Source: Anaerolineae bacterium (lineage in GTDB: Bacteria > Chloroflexota > Anaerolineae > Anaerolineales > Villigracilaceae). From it: a DNA stretch of 64,000 nt. Shown in pieces: positions 45,345 through 54,098 of the stretch (position 1 is the first letter of the stretch; the number at the start of each line of letters is the position of its first letter). The DNA lies in the NCBI GenBank assembly GCA_003130845.1, contig QEXW01000075.1, forward strand, positions 1-64,000. Reading direction: 5' to 3'. The translations under genes were made by a program, and so were the position numbers. The notes under the pieces were generated by a model, which did not search any database, was not told where the DNA came from, and saw nothing but the letters and a program-made list of their open reading frames with translations.

Positions 45345-46490
45345 ATGAAAACCGACCAGAAACCACATATTTTGTTTTTGTTCTCTGATACCGGCGGAGG
45401 GCATCGCTCGGCAGCCGAAGCGATTATTGAGGCCTTGAATTTGGAATTCGGCGATGCGGTGACGACTGAAATGGTAGATTTTTTGAAAGAACACATGCCC
45501 TTGCCGATTAATCGCCTGCCTCAGTGGTATCCGTATATGGTGAAAGTGCCGCAATTATGGGGAGCCAGTTTTCGCATCAGCGATGGGCGTGCCCGTGCCC
45601 GTGCGATTACCGCAACCCTCTGGCCAGCGGTGAGCCGCTTTGCGCGCGGTATTGTTAACCGTCATCCGAGCGATTTGATTGTCTCTGTGCATCCACTGGC
45701 TACTTCGTTTATCTTGCGCGCTTTGGGCAAAAACCGGCCTCCGTTTGTGACGGTGGTGACCGACATGGTGACGACACATGCCTTGTGGTTTGACCAGCGC
45801 GCTGACTTGATTTGTGTGCCAACCGACATTGCCCGTTTTCGCGCCATTGAATACGGCATGGAACCAGAGCAGGTCGTCACGGTTGGACAGCCCATTGCTG
45901 CCCGCTATTGTGTGCCGGTGGGCGATAAAACCGAATTGCGCCGAAAACTGGGTTGGCCGGTAGATAAATTCACGGCTGTGCTGGTGGGTGGCGGCGAGGG
46001 GATGGGGCCGCTGGCACAAACCGCGCGTGCCATCAATGAATCGGGTTTAGATTTGTTCTTGGCAGTTGTCGCCGGACGGAACGAGCGGTTGAAGCACAGT
46101 TTGGAAGAATATTTTTGGAATATTCCCGCCCGAATCTATGGGTTTACGCGCGATATGCCTGATTTTATGCGCGCGGCCGATGTGCTGATTACCAAAGCCG
46201 GCCCAGGAACTATCGCTGAGGCGCTTAACGCACACTTGCCAATCATTTTGTATGCCAAATTACCCGGGCAGGAAGATGGAAATGTGACTTACGTGCGTGA
46301 GACCGGCACCGGCGTGTGGGCGCCAACTCCCCAGCGTGTTGTTAGCACGCTGCAAGAGTGGATAGAACAACCTGAAAAACGAAAGAAGTTCGTAGAAGCT
46401 TGTAAAAAGGCAGCGCGCCCGGATTCATCTCGTACCATTGCCCGCCTGATTGGAGAGAAATTGGGTTTAAAGGTGGAACAAGAGGGCTAA
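45345..46490 (+). CDS. MGDG synthase/UgtP-like glycosyltransferase (GT28 type)
   Basis: This 381-residue GT-B enzyme has the N-terminal acceptor domain of monogalactosyldiacylglycerol synthases (LFLFSDTGGGHRSAAEAI, about 10-28) and a C-terminal donor domain with VGGGEGMGPL and ITKAGPGTIAEAL. It probably adds glucose or galactose to diacylglycerol at the inner face of the membrane. The ATG at 45345 follows GGAGTGCAGG. It could be co-transcribed with hutU, but the hairpin between them argues for partial separation. Confidence 0.85.
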   Translation: MKTDQKPHILFLFSDTGGGHRSAAEAIIEALNLEFGDAVTTEMVDFLKEHMPLPINRLPQWYPYMVKVPQLWGASFRISDGRARARAITATLWPAVSRFARGIVNRHPSDLIVSVHPLATSFILRALGKNRPPFVTVVTDMVTTHALWFDQRADLICVPTDIARFRAIEYGMEPEQVVTVGQPIAARYCVPVGDKTELRRKLGWPVDKFTAVLVGGGEGMGPLAQTARAINESGLDLFLAVVAGRNERLKHSLEEYFWNIPARIYGFTRDMPDFMRAADVLITKAGPGTIAEALNAHLPIILYAKLPGQEDGNVTYVRETGTGVWAPTPQRVVSTLQEWIEQPEKRKKFVEACKKAARPDSSRTIARLIGEKLGLKVEQEG

Positions 46491-46549
46491 ACATATCCAC
46501 CTTCACATACTGAGAGGCATAAGCGTGCGTTAGCCGTTATGTTCACTTC

Positions 46550-46648
46550 CTAGCCACCCGACACTTGGTTTTTTGGAAGCGGAAAACACGCCTTTTGTTC
46601 GCATTTATTTGTGTTGATTTACGTCTAATGAAACTGTACGATGGCTAG
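46550..46648. repeat. small element with terminal inverted repeats (copy B)
   Basis: CTAGCCACCCGACAC at the left end faces the inverse at the right end (CTAGCCATCGTACAG on the other strand), 99 bp in all. Left end, GTTTTTTGGA and the GTCTAAT right part match copy A at 15680-15818. The outermost bases differ between copies, but each copy is self-complementary. Confidence 0.55.
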
Positions 46649-46649
46649 C

Positions 46650-47570
46650 TCACTTCTGTTCGTGGCTTTCGATTTGGCTTACGTGGGAGGCGGGCAAAAC
46701 AGTTGCTGGTTGTGCCGAGCGTGCCAGTTGCTCATCTTTGATGATACGGGCCAGATGCTTAACCATGACTGCCTGGCGCGGTCTGGCTGTTGCCCCTAAG
46801 TCTTCTAGCACAGGTTCTAGCCAGGCCTGATAGGAACGCACACACAGGTACACCGGGCGGTTGCGTCGGTTGGCAAGGTGGCTCAATAAATCAGCAACCT
46901 TTTCGGCCACCGCCAAAGTTTCTGGGTGAATGAGCGGTGTTAGTAAAATACCATACACCCCCGAAGTCACGTTAACGTAACACCGCCCCCCTTCCGGGCA
47001 AATCCAACCGTTGGCGCGACGCGGGACCGGCTCGATCGGTTGTAACAGTGGCGGGACGATTTGGTGGTGAAGCGCTTGCACCGCAACGAAATCCGAAGCA
47101 GAAGCTTGTCGCCAGACCTTGGAAAAGGCTTGGTTGGCAATTCCGCTCAAATCCCAAATTCGCTGCCAGGCGTATACCGAAAATCCGCTGGCTCGCAACG
47201 CAGGAAAGGCCTCGCTCTGTTCATCTACTTCGGCTAGGATGTGAAAACTGCCCCACTCGGCGGCTTCCAGTGCCAAGTGTTCAATCAGCAGCGGTAGTGC
47301 AACATGTGCCAACTGACCCGCCGGAGCCAGATAGAGCAGTTTGGCGAATGTGTCTCCATTGCTTTGGCTAATTCCACCTAACAGGGTGATGCCACCGCTG
47401 CTGGCGACGGCGGAATACAGATGCCGCTCTGGGTTGAGATAGGCCATCAACCCAATCGCACCTAAAGGATTGCCACGTGTCAGCAGGCGGGTGGTATCCA
47501 GGCTGAGTACATCAGCGCGATAGCGGTAGAGCGTGGGTAAATCCAGCAAGTCGAGGGGACGGATGTTCAT
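46650..47570 (-). CDS. GNAT-like hypothetical protein
   Basis: This 306-residue protein is only loosely recognisable. The opening (MNIRPLDLLDLPTLYRYR) and the layout resemble two weak acetyltransferase folds, but a clear acetyl-CoA pocket (Q/RxxGxG/A) is not visible, so it may be inactive or bind something else. A perfect palindrome AGTTGGCCAACT (47578-47589) lies eight bases upstream of its ATG and may be an operator. It is downstream of pdxT on the same strand, with a hairpin between. Confidence 0.6.
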   Translation of the reverse strand: MNIRPLDLLDLPTLYRYRADVLSLDTTRLLTRGNPLGAIGLMAYLNPERHLYSAVASSGGITLLGGISQSNGDTFAKLLYLAPAGQLAHVALPLLIEHLALEAAEWGSFHILAEVDEQSEAFPALRASGFSVYAWQRIWDLSGIANQAFSKVWRQASASDFVAVQALHHQIVPPLLQPIEPVPRRANGWICPEGGRCYVNVTSGVYGILLTPLIHPETLAVAEKVADLLSHLANRRNRPVYLCVRSYQAWLEPVLEDLGATARPRQAVMVKHLARIIKDEQLARSAQPATVLPASHVSQIESHEQK

Positions 47571-47577
47571 CTTGGTT

Positions 47578-47589
47578 AGTTGGCCAACT
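47578..47589. promoter_or_regulatory. perfect 12-bp palindrome before the GNAT-like gene
   Basis: AGTTGGCCAACT lies eight bases from the start codon, where a bound protein would block transcription or where the RNA could fold over the ribosome site. Confidence 0.35.
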
Positions 47590-47597
47590 TAAAATTC

Positions 47598-47637
47598 ACC
47601 GGTTGCCCAGGAATCGTACCACAACTGGGCAACCGGT
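47598..47637 (-). terminator. perfect hairpin downstream of pdxT
   Basis: ACCGGTTGCCCAG (47598-47610) and CTGGGCAACCGGT (47625-47637) form a 13-bp stem with a 14-base loop. The following bases on the minus strand (GAATTTTAAG) give only a short T run, so it may be a terminator or a stability hairpin. Confidence 0.5.
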
Positions 47638-47680
47638 CAACCATCTTGCCGAATCGAGCGTGAACCGATAATCAGGGCGA

Positions 47681-48259
47681 TTAACGCACTAAGGAAAGGA
47701 AGTATTCATGAAAGCGTGTATCCGGCGTTAGTTCGGGGTGAAACGCCGTGGCCAGCAACTTTCCTTGTTGGGCAGCCACAATCCGACCATCCGGCAGAGC
47801 AGCAAGGATTTTTGCCGTACCAGAGACCGATTCAATCAATGGTGCGCGGATAAACACGGCATGGTAAGGCGTATCGGTGTGTGTGGCTGCTTTAAGCTCC
47901 GGAATGTCCAGGTCTACCTCGAACGAATCGACCTGTCGGCCAAAAGCGTTGCGCTGCACGGTGATGTCCATCAACCCCAGCAGGGGCTGGTCTCGTTTGG
48001 CATCTTTGGAGAGAAAAATGGCCCCGGCACAAGTACCCCAAATCGCTTTTTCGCGCCCAAAGTCGCGCAGGGGCTCCATCAGCCCAAAGGCGATGGCGAG
48101 TTTGGCAATGGTAGTGGACTCGCCGCCGGGGATGATGAGTCCATCCAGGCCATCGAGATGCCCCGGCAGACGCACTTCAGTGGTCTCTACGCCGAGCCGC
48201 TGGAGGGTGTGGATATGTTCGGCGAAATCGCCTTGGAGTGCAAGGACACCAATTTTCAT
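47681..48259 (-). CDS. pdxT: pyridoxal 5'-phosphate synthase glutaminase subunit
   Basis: This 192-residue class-I glutaminase supplies ammonia to PdxS. It begins IGVLALQGDFAEH, has the oxyanion stretch LIIPGGESTT (41-50) and the nucleophile C77 in GTCAGAIFL; the catalytic His/Glu lie near the C-terminus (FHPELT). It is 20 bases downstream of pdxS. Together they make vitamin B6 by the deoxyxylulose-5-phosphate-independent route. Confidence 0.95.
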   Translation of the reverse strand: MKIGVLALQGDFAEHIHTLQRLGVETTEVRLPGHLDGLDGLIIPGGESTTIAKLAIAFGLMEPLRDFGREKAIWGTCAGAIFLSKDAKRDQPLLGLMDITVQRNAFGRQVDSFEVDLDIPELKAATHTDTPYHAVFIRAPLIESVSGTAKILAALPDGRIVAAQQGKLLATAFHPELTPDTRFHEYFLSLVR

Positions 48260-48279
48260 AGTTCAACCCAGTTCTCTGT

Positions 48280-49167
48280 TCACCAGCCCCGCCCGGCAAT
48301 GCGTTCGAGTTCAGGCATGGTGGAAACATTACGGCCTACCATTGGCTCACCGAGGTTGCGGCTCACTTCGGCCAAGATGACGGGGTCGTTGTAGTGTGTG
48401 ACTGCCTTGACGATGGCCGCGGCGCGTTTGGCCGGGTCGCCGCTTTTGAAGATGCCAGAACCCACAAAGACCCCATCCATACCGAGTTGCATCATCAGTG
48501 CCGCGTCGGCCGGGGTAGCCACACCGCCGGCGGCAAAGTTAACTACAGGCAGGCGGCCGAGTTGTTTCACCTCGCGTACCAGTTCAATCGGCGCGCCGAT
48601 TTCTTTAGCATAGGTGAACAGTTCCTCTTCCGCCATGGTTTGAACACGCCGAATCTCGCCCATCACAGCCCGGGCGTGTTTGACCGCCTCCACCACGTCA
48701 CCGGTGCCGGCCTCGCCTTTGGTGCGAATCATCGCCGCCCCTTCGGCAATCCGTCGTAGGGCTTCGCCTAGGTTGCGTGCGCCGCACACAAACGGTACTT
48801 TGAACTTGTGCTTATCCACGTGATGTGCGTCATCGGCGGGGGTCAACACTTCCGATTCGTCAATATAATCCACGCCAATCGCTTCCAGAATTTGCGCTTC
48901 AACGAAGTGTCCAATCCGGCACTTGGCCATCACTGGAATGGTGACGGCTTTCATGATTTCTTCAATGAGACCAGGGTCACTCATGCGCGCCACGCCACCG
49001 GTTGCGCGAATATCGGCCGGCACACGCTCCAGCGCCATCACCGCGCAGGCACCTGCATCTTCGGCAATTTTGGCATGTTCTGGCGTCACCACATCCATAA
49101 TGACGCCGCCTTTAAGCATCTGCGCTAAACCTTTCTTCACTGCGAAACTGCCGGTAATTGATTCCAT
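48280..49167 (-). CDS. pdxS: pyridoxal 5'-phosphate synthase lyase subunit
   Basis: This 295-residue TIM-barrel enzyme builds pyridoxal phosphate from ribose 5-phosphate, glyceraldehyde 3-phosphate and ammonia from PdxT. It has the near-invariant [21 protein letters not shown]82 ([10 protein letters not shown]) and [16 protein letters not shown]. An AAGGAG site precedes the ATG. It faces the divergent MocR-type regulator gene, with repeated TTGGCT boxes across its promoter. Confidence 0.96.
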   Translation of the reverse strand: MESITGSFAVKKGLAQMLKGGVIMDVVTPEHAKIAEDAGACAVMALERVPADIRATGGVARMSDPGLIEEIMKAVTIPVMAKCRIGHFVEAQILEAIGVDYIDESEVLTPADDAHHVDKHKFKVPFVCGARNLGEALRRIAEGAAMIRTKGEAGTGDVVEAVKHARAVMGEIRRVQTMAEEELFTYAKEIGAPIELVREVKQLGRLPVVNFAAGGVATPADAALMMQLGMDGVFVGSGIFKSGDPAKRAAAIVKAVTHYNDPVILAEVSRNLGEPMVGRNVSTMPELERIAGRGW

Positions 49168-49210
49168 AGAACGAATCTCCTTGGGGGTTGGTTTGGTTTT
49201 CTATGGTTGA

Positions 49211-49238
49211 ATTCTAGTCTAAAATTGGCTTGTGTAAA
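49211..49238 (-). promoter_or_regulatory. pdxS promoter
   Basis: On the minus strand: -35 TTTACA (49238-49233), 16-base spacer, -10 TAGAAT (49216-49211). The short spacer and overlapping boxes suit control by an activator. Confidence 0.5.
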
Positions 49239-49307
49239 GAGCCAATAATCTCGAATATGAACCAGGCCAATTTTGTTTTTTTTCTTGTTTTTTGTGTGAA
49301 TTGGCTC
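49221..49307. promoter_or_regulatory. four repeated boxes between pdxS and the pdxR-type gene
   Basis: Boxes close to AAATTGGCTC lie at 49221-49232 (+), 49238-49246 (-), 49265-49275 (-) and 49298-49307 (+), forming two inverted pairs. The first pair covers the pdxS promoter; the second lies upstream of the regulator's own -10 (TATATT, 49330-49335). MocR-type PdxR proteins bind repeated sites of this kind. Confidence 0.55.
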
Positions 49308-49385
49308 GATTTTCTCTCAAAAATAGTGATATATTCAGCCCGGCCATTTTTTTCGTTTGCCTTCTCGTGTATCCGCTTGGTATGT

Positions 49386-50867
49386 ATGCGCTTCCCTCTT
49401 GACCGTGCTTCTTCGTCACCGCTCTATGAGCAAATTGCATATCACTTGCGTCAGAGTATCCTTTCAGGGAACTTGGCGCCTGGTACGCGCTTGCCTGCCA
49501 GCCGAGTCCTGGCACGTGATTTGGGCGTGAACCGGATTACGGTGGAAAGTGCCTATGCTGCCCTAGAAGCCGAAGGGTTGGTCGCTGCGCGCGTGGGCAG
49601 TGGTACTTATGTTCTTTCTCCGCCGGCCTTACCTGTGCTGCCTGCCAAAAGTCCAGAAACGGTTTGGCCGCTGTGGCAGCAAAACCTGCCCGTGCGCAGC
49701 CTGGGCGCGCGTGCTGCGGTTGAGCAACTGCGGCGGAATGCTGCGCATGCTGACCTGATTAGCTTTGCGGGTGGCATTGGTGATTCGCACCTCTTTCCGG
49801 CCGAAGAGTTTCGCAAAGTGTTGCAAGCGGTCATGCGGCGTGATGGCAATCAAGCCTTGGAATATGGCGACCGACGTGGCTATGCCCCGTTACGAGAGAC
49901 GATTGCGCATGTTCTGACAACCCAGGGATTACACACCAGCCCAGAGCAGGTTCTCGTAACCGCTGGGTCGCAGCAGGCGTTGGCGCTGGTTTCCCAGGTG
50001 GTGCTTGCCCCAGGGGATACCCTGCTTGTTGAAAATCCAACCTATTATGGAGCGCTTGACCTATTCCGTGCGTTGAATTTTCGTCTTATCGGTGTGCCGC
50101 TCGATGCGCATGGGATGCGGGTAGATTTGCTGGAGAAACAATTACAACAGCATCACCCCAAGTTAATCTACACCATTCCGAATTTTCATAACCCAACCGG
50201 CACTTGCCTGACCGAAGCGCGGCGTCGTGCGCTTATCCTGTTGGCTGACCGCTATAACGTTCCTATTTTGGAGGATGATTTTGTTGGCGATTTGCGTTAT
50301 GAAGGCCGCGCGCAACCGGCGCTCAAGGCGCTTGACCCAGGCGGGCGGGTGATTCACGTCAGCACTTTCTCCAAGATGCTTATGCCGGGCTTGCGCGTAG
50401 GATTCATTGTGGCCGACGGACCGATTTATGATGCCCTGGTGCGTTTTAAGCGAGTCAACGACCTGGCAACCTCCAGTCTCATTCAACGAGCGCTGCATGA
50501 TTACGTCACAGTGGGTCGCTACCAAGCACATTTGCGCCGTTCGATGCAAATTTTCCGTAAACGGCGTGATGCCATGCTGGCAGCGTTGCGGCGTTACTTG
50601 CCGCCTGGTTGGCTGGCCGAAATCCCACAAGGTGGCCTATTTTTGTGGCTAAAACTACCGCCGGGTCTTTTGGCGGGTGAATTGCTCTCACTTTCTGTTC
50701 GTCATGGCGTGGATTTTATGCCGGGTCATGCGTTTTTTCTGCATGCTTCTGAAGGACAAGATTGGATACGGTTAAATTTTGTGGTGCAGGACGAACGCAG
50801 AATCGAAGCGGGGATTCAGCGGCTGGGTCAGGCGATGAGAGCGCTGGCTTCTACTTCGAGCGGATGA
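49386..50867 (+). CDS. pdxR: PdxR-like MocR-family transcriptional regulator
   Basis: This 493-residue protein fuses a GntR winged helix (about 1-70; SSPLYEQIAYHLRQSILSGNLAPGTRLPASR) to a fold-type I aminotransferase domain (about 115-490) with the PLP lysine K330 (STFSKMLMPGLRVG). Divergent placement next to pdxS-pdxT is the classical PdxR arrangement: it senses PLP and activates pyridoxal phosphate synthesis when PLP is scarce. The ATG at 49386 starts right at the GntR domain; the in-frame stretch upstream from 49230 is AT-rich regulatory DNA. Confidence 0.9.
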   Translation: MRFPLDRASSSPLYEQIAYHLRQSILSGNLAPGTRLPASRVLARDLGVNRITVESAYAALEAEGLVAARVGSGTYVLSPPALPVLPAKSPETVWPLWQQNLPVRSLGARAAVEQLRRNAAHADLISFAGGIGDSHLFPAEEFRKVLQAVMRRDGNQALEYGDRRGYAPLRETIAHVLTTQGLHTSPEQVLVTAGSQQALALVSQVVLAPGDTLLVENPTYYGALDLFRALNFRLIGVPLDAHGMRVDLLEKQLQQHHPKLIYTIPNFHNPTGTCLTEARRRALILLADRYNVPILEDDFVGDLRYEGRAQPALKALDPGGRVIHVSTFSKMLMPGLRVGFIVADGPIYDALVRFKRVNDLATSSLIQRALHDYVTVGRYQAHLRRSMQIFRKRRDAMLAALRRYLPPGWLAEIPQGGLFLWLKLPPGLLAGELLSLSVRHGVDFMPGHAFFLHASEGQDWIRLNFVVQDERRIEAGIQRLGQAMRALASTSSG

Positions 50868-50870
50868 ATC

Positions 50871-51821
50871 TCATTGGCCAATCCCATGCCCGAAGGGGTC
50901 GCGCTCGTCTATCAGCAAGTCACCCTCGGCCATCACCCATGCTTCGCCGGTGATGGTGGGAATTAAGTTGCCTTGCTCGAATTGAATTGACCCTTCGAAA
51001 ATGCTGCCAATGACCGATTGCTGGCGCCAGACTTGTCCTTCTCGCAATCGGCCATCTGCCACCAGGCAGGCAAGTTTTGCGCTTGTGCCGGTTCCGCAGG
51101 GCGAACGGTCGTACGCTCGTCCTGGACATAGCACAAAACTGCGGCTATCTGCCTGGGTGGAAGGGCCGAATAATTCCACATGGTCAATTTCGTGTCCATC
51201 GGGCGCGGTTAAGCCCAGACGGTTGTAGGCTTCGCGCACGCGCCAGGCAAAATCGGTGAGCTGCTCCAGGTTGTGCGGCGAAATCTCCAACTGATGGTCA
51301 TGGCATAGAAAGAACCAATTACCGCCCCACGCCACATCTCCGTGAATCGTGCGCCCATCTACTTCGATTGCCACATCTTTCAGCAGGCGGTACGCCGGCA
51401 CATTACGCACCGAGACTCGGTTAGGATAGGCACCGCTTAATGCTGGATGGAGTGTTGCCTGAACAATGCCAACCGGCGTTTCCAGGCGATATGTGCCGGG
51501 TTCGATTTGGCCGCGATACGCCAGGGAGGCCATTAGGCCAATTGTGCCGTGTCCACACATCCCTAAATAGCCAACGTTGTTGAAAAAGATGACTCCCAGC
51601 TGACAAGTCGGGTCAGCAGGCTGGACCAGATAGGCGCCAACCAAGACATCCGAGCCGCGTGGTTCGTTAAGAATGGCCGTGCGGAAGTGGTCAAATTCCT
51701 GTTGCAGTTGAGTCAACTGTTCCGAAACGGGCGCAGGTGCCAGGGTGAATGGCAGTTTTTCAATCAACCGTGTGGGCTCTCCGCCCGTGTGCGAATCAAG
51801 AAAAGGGATACGGTTTATCAT
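50871..51821 (-). CDS. 4-hydroxyproline 2-epimerase / proline racemase family
   Basis: This 316-residue enzyme has the start RIPFLDSHTGGEPTR, the first catalytic cysteine C89 in MCGHGTIG and the second, C242, in DRSPCGTGTSAK. Two cysteines favour proline racemase or 4-hydroxyproline 2-epimerase over the Cys/Thr dehydratases; the HTGGEPTR opening fits the epimerases. It inverts the alpha-carbon of the imino acid. ATGs at 51830 and 51821 are both possible; the latter sits where the family usually starts and has GGAG just upstream. It converges with the regulator gene, three bases between stops. Confidence 0.88.
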   Translation of the reverse strand: MINRIPFLDSHTGGEPTRLIEKLPFTLAPAPVSEQLTQLQQEFDHFRTAILNEPRGSDVLVGAYLVQPADPTCQLGVIFFNNVGYLGMCGHGTIGLMASLAYRGQIEPGTYRLETPVGIVQATLHPALSGAYPNRVSVRNVPAYRLLKDVAIEVDGRTIHGDVAWGGNWFFLCHDHQLEISPHNLEQLTDFAWRVREAYNRLGLTAPDGHEIDHVELFGPSTQADSRSFVLCPGRAYDRSPCGTGTSAKLACLVADGRLREGQVWRQQSVIGSIFEGSIQFEQGNLIPTITGEAWVMAEGDLLIDERDPFGHGIGQ

Positions 51822-52002
51822 TTTCTCCATCCAAACAAGGCTGAACCAGGCGAGATACGAACAACTGATTTTAGCACGAAGAAAATACACGCACTGTAAG
51901 ATGGTAAAATGTTAAAAATTATAGAGCCTGGTTTTTCAATGAGCTTGGTTGCCTGGCTTATTCTGTAACTGAAATGCACTTTTTACATCATCTATGCCTC
52001 GT

Positions 52003-52008
52003 TATACT
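52003..52008 (+). promoter_or_regulatory. -10 box just upstream of the kinase gene
   Basis: TATACT lies seven bases before the ATG at 52016, so the transcript is probably leaderless. A possible -35 TTTACA (51982-51987) is at a short 15-base spacing. Confidence 0.45.
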
Positions 52009-52015
52009 GGACATT

Positions 52016-54091
52016 ATGCAACCAGAGAAGTTCAGCCGTTATGAAATTATCCGTGAACTTGGCCGAGGGGGAATGGCTACAGTTTACCTTGCGTACGATC
52101 CGCTTTTTGAACGTGAGGTAGCGCTCAAGCTCTTAAAACGGGAGTTGCTTGACGACCCTCAGGTGCGCGAACGCTTTGAGCGTGAGACCAAAATTATTGC
52201 CAAACTGGAACATCCGGCCATTGTGCCTGTGCATGACGTGGGCAAAGATAACGACCAGATGTTTTATGTCATGCGTTACATGACGGGTGGGTCACTCTCT
52301 GACCGGATGTCCAATCATCTCTCACTCGAAGAATCTGTGCGCATCATCCAGCGCATTGCTAGCGCGCTGGATTATGCCCATGCGCGGGGGGTGATTCACC
52401 GCGACTTGAAACCAGGCAATATCTTGTTCGATGATGATGGCAATGCCTTCATCTCCGATTTTGGGATTGCCAAATTGGCTTCGGGACAGACGCGCCTGAC
52501 CTCTTCGGGCATTATTGGTACGCCCTCCTACATGAGCCCAGAACAAGCGGTAGGAGAAAATGTAGACGGGCGCAGCGATATTTATTCTCTGGGGATTATT
52601 TTGTTTGAGATGCTGAGCGGGAAACTGCCTTACGAAGCCACGACACCGCTCGCAATGGTCATCAAACACACCAACGAACCGATTCCACACATTCTGGACA
52701 TTAATCCCAACTTGCCGGCAGGCATCGAAGATATATTGGAAAAGGCGATGGCCAAAAACCGCACCTTGCGCTATGCAACGGCCTCGGCCATGGTGGCTGA
52801 CTTGGTCAAACTGCTTCCTGAAAACAATCCACCGACGACCGAATATACGGTTCCGGTCCGCAGACGTGTCTCAACACAAGCCTCAACCGTTGCTGTTGCC
52901 GATGATGAACACAAGGTTACTTTACGGCCTTGGCTGGTTGGCTCGCTTCTACTCATGGTGATTGTGCTTGCGCTAGCGGGTTGGCAATGGTTAACTGCTC
53001 GTTCCGTTCCACCCCCTCTACCAACGTTGACTCTTACCGTGGCTGTCACCCAGCCCGTTATCGCGCCCTCCGCCTCCATCCCGCAGGAAGCAACCTCTCC
53101 AACACACACGGCTGAACCGTCTCCTACGGTTGCACCAACGTTTACCTCTACGCCGGTGCTGGGTGTGGGCGGGGCCGACAAAATTGCCCTCGTTACCAAC
53201 AAAGATATTTGGGTGATGGATGTCAATGGAAGCAATTTGCTGCAGGTGACGAACAGCGACCAGCCCAAATTTGATGTTCAGTGGTTACCAGGCGGCAAAG
53301 AAATTTTATACGGGGAAGGGAAGTGTATCAAAACGGTCAATATCGAGACGTTTGAAATTCGCAACCTGACCTGTCTCGAGGCTGCCAACTTCACCGGATT
53401 TCGCATCTCACCCGATGCGAGGCGCGTGGCACTCACCGTCCAGCGCCGCGTGATTGTCATTCCCTTTGACCAAGAAGCACTGGCGCGTGCCAAAAATCCG
53501 TTTGAGTTGCAAACGTTGCCGGAAGCTTGCCTAGATTACACGGGCGTTACCGCTAAATTTGCCCTTTGGTCTGCCGATGGCCGGAAACTGGCCGTCTTGC
53601 ATCAAGATATTCGTGGCCAAACCTTTGCAGATATGGTGCGCGTACTGGACATCAGCCGGTGTAAATCGGCTGACCCATTGGCTTTAGATGAATTTCCAAA
53701 CAGAAATTTCGTTCCTGATGGCTACCAGACCTATCCGGTGATTCCGGCTTACGATTGGGATGGCCGCGATTTGTTCCTGTTAAACACCTTCGTGCGCAAC
53801 GGCGGCTATGGCGATTTATACCTTTACAACACGAGCACCGGCGAGGCGCGTTTGCTCAACCCGGTAGAAAACACCTGCTGTTATCGCGATGCCCGCTTTA
53901 GCCCCGATGGGACGCACATCGTATTCGCTTTTCAGGACTTTCGTCAAGGCGCACAAAGCGAAACGTTGCTGTATTACATCCCCGTTGACCAGATAGGCAC
54001 AGGGGCTAGGTTCCGTCCTATCAAATTGCCGCCACTCTTTTTCCCGAATGTGCGCGAAGTGATTATGCCCGTCTTGCGTCCGGCGCAATAG
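52016..54091 (+). CDS. Ser/Thr protein kinase with C-terminal TolB-like propeller
   Basis: This 691-residue membrane kinase has a PknB-type kinase domain (about 8-270): glycine loop GRGGMATVYLA, K38, HRDLKPGN and SDFGIAKL. After a low-complexity linker comes one membrane helix (about 306-326), a Pro/Thr-rich stalk and a propeller-like domain outside (KIALVTNKDIWVMDVNG, then QVTNSDQPKFDVQW, and DARFSPDGTHIVF), built of TolB/WD40-like repeats. The outer part may sense or bind something. It is monocistronic; no phosphatase gene is close. Confidence 0.9.
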   Translation: MQPEKFSRYEIIRELGRGGMATVYLAYDPLFEREVALKLLKRELLDDPQVRERFERETKIIAKLEHPAIVPVHDVGKDNDQMFYVMRYMTGGSLSDRMSNHLSLEESVRIIQRIASALDYAHARGVIHRDLKPGNILFDDDGNAFISDFGIAKLASGQTRLTSSGIIGTPSYMSPEQAVGENVDGRSDIYSLGIILFEMLSGKLPYEATTPLAMVIKHTNEPIPHILDINPNLPAGIEDILEKAMAKNRTLRYATASAMVADLVKLLPENNPPTTEYTVPVRRRVSTQASTVAVADDEHKVTLRPWLVGSLLLMVIVLALAGWQWLTARSVPPPLPTLTLTVAVTQPVIAPSASIPQEATSPTHTAEPSPTVAPTFTSTPVLGVGGADKIALVTNKDIWVMDVNGSNLLQVTNSDQPKFDVQWLPGGKEILYGEGKCIKTVNIETFEIRNLTCLEAANFTGFRISPDARRVALTVQRRVIVIPFDQEALARAKNPFELQTLPEACLDYTGVTAKFALWSADGRKLAVLHQDIRGQTFADMVRVLDISRCKSADPLALDEFPNRNFVPDGYQTYPVIPAYDWDGRDLFLLNTFVRNGGYGDLYLYNTSTGEARLLNPVENTCCYRDARFSPDGTHIVFAFQDFRQGAQSETLLYYIPVDQIGTGARFRPIKLPPLFFPNVREVIMPVLRPAQ

Positions 54092-54098
54092 TTTTACC

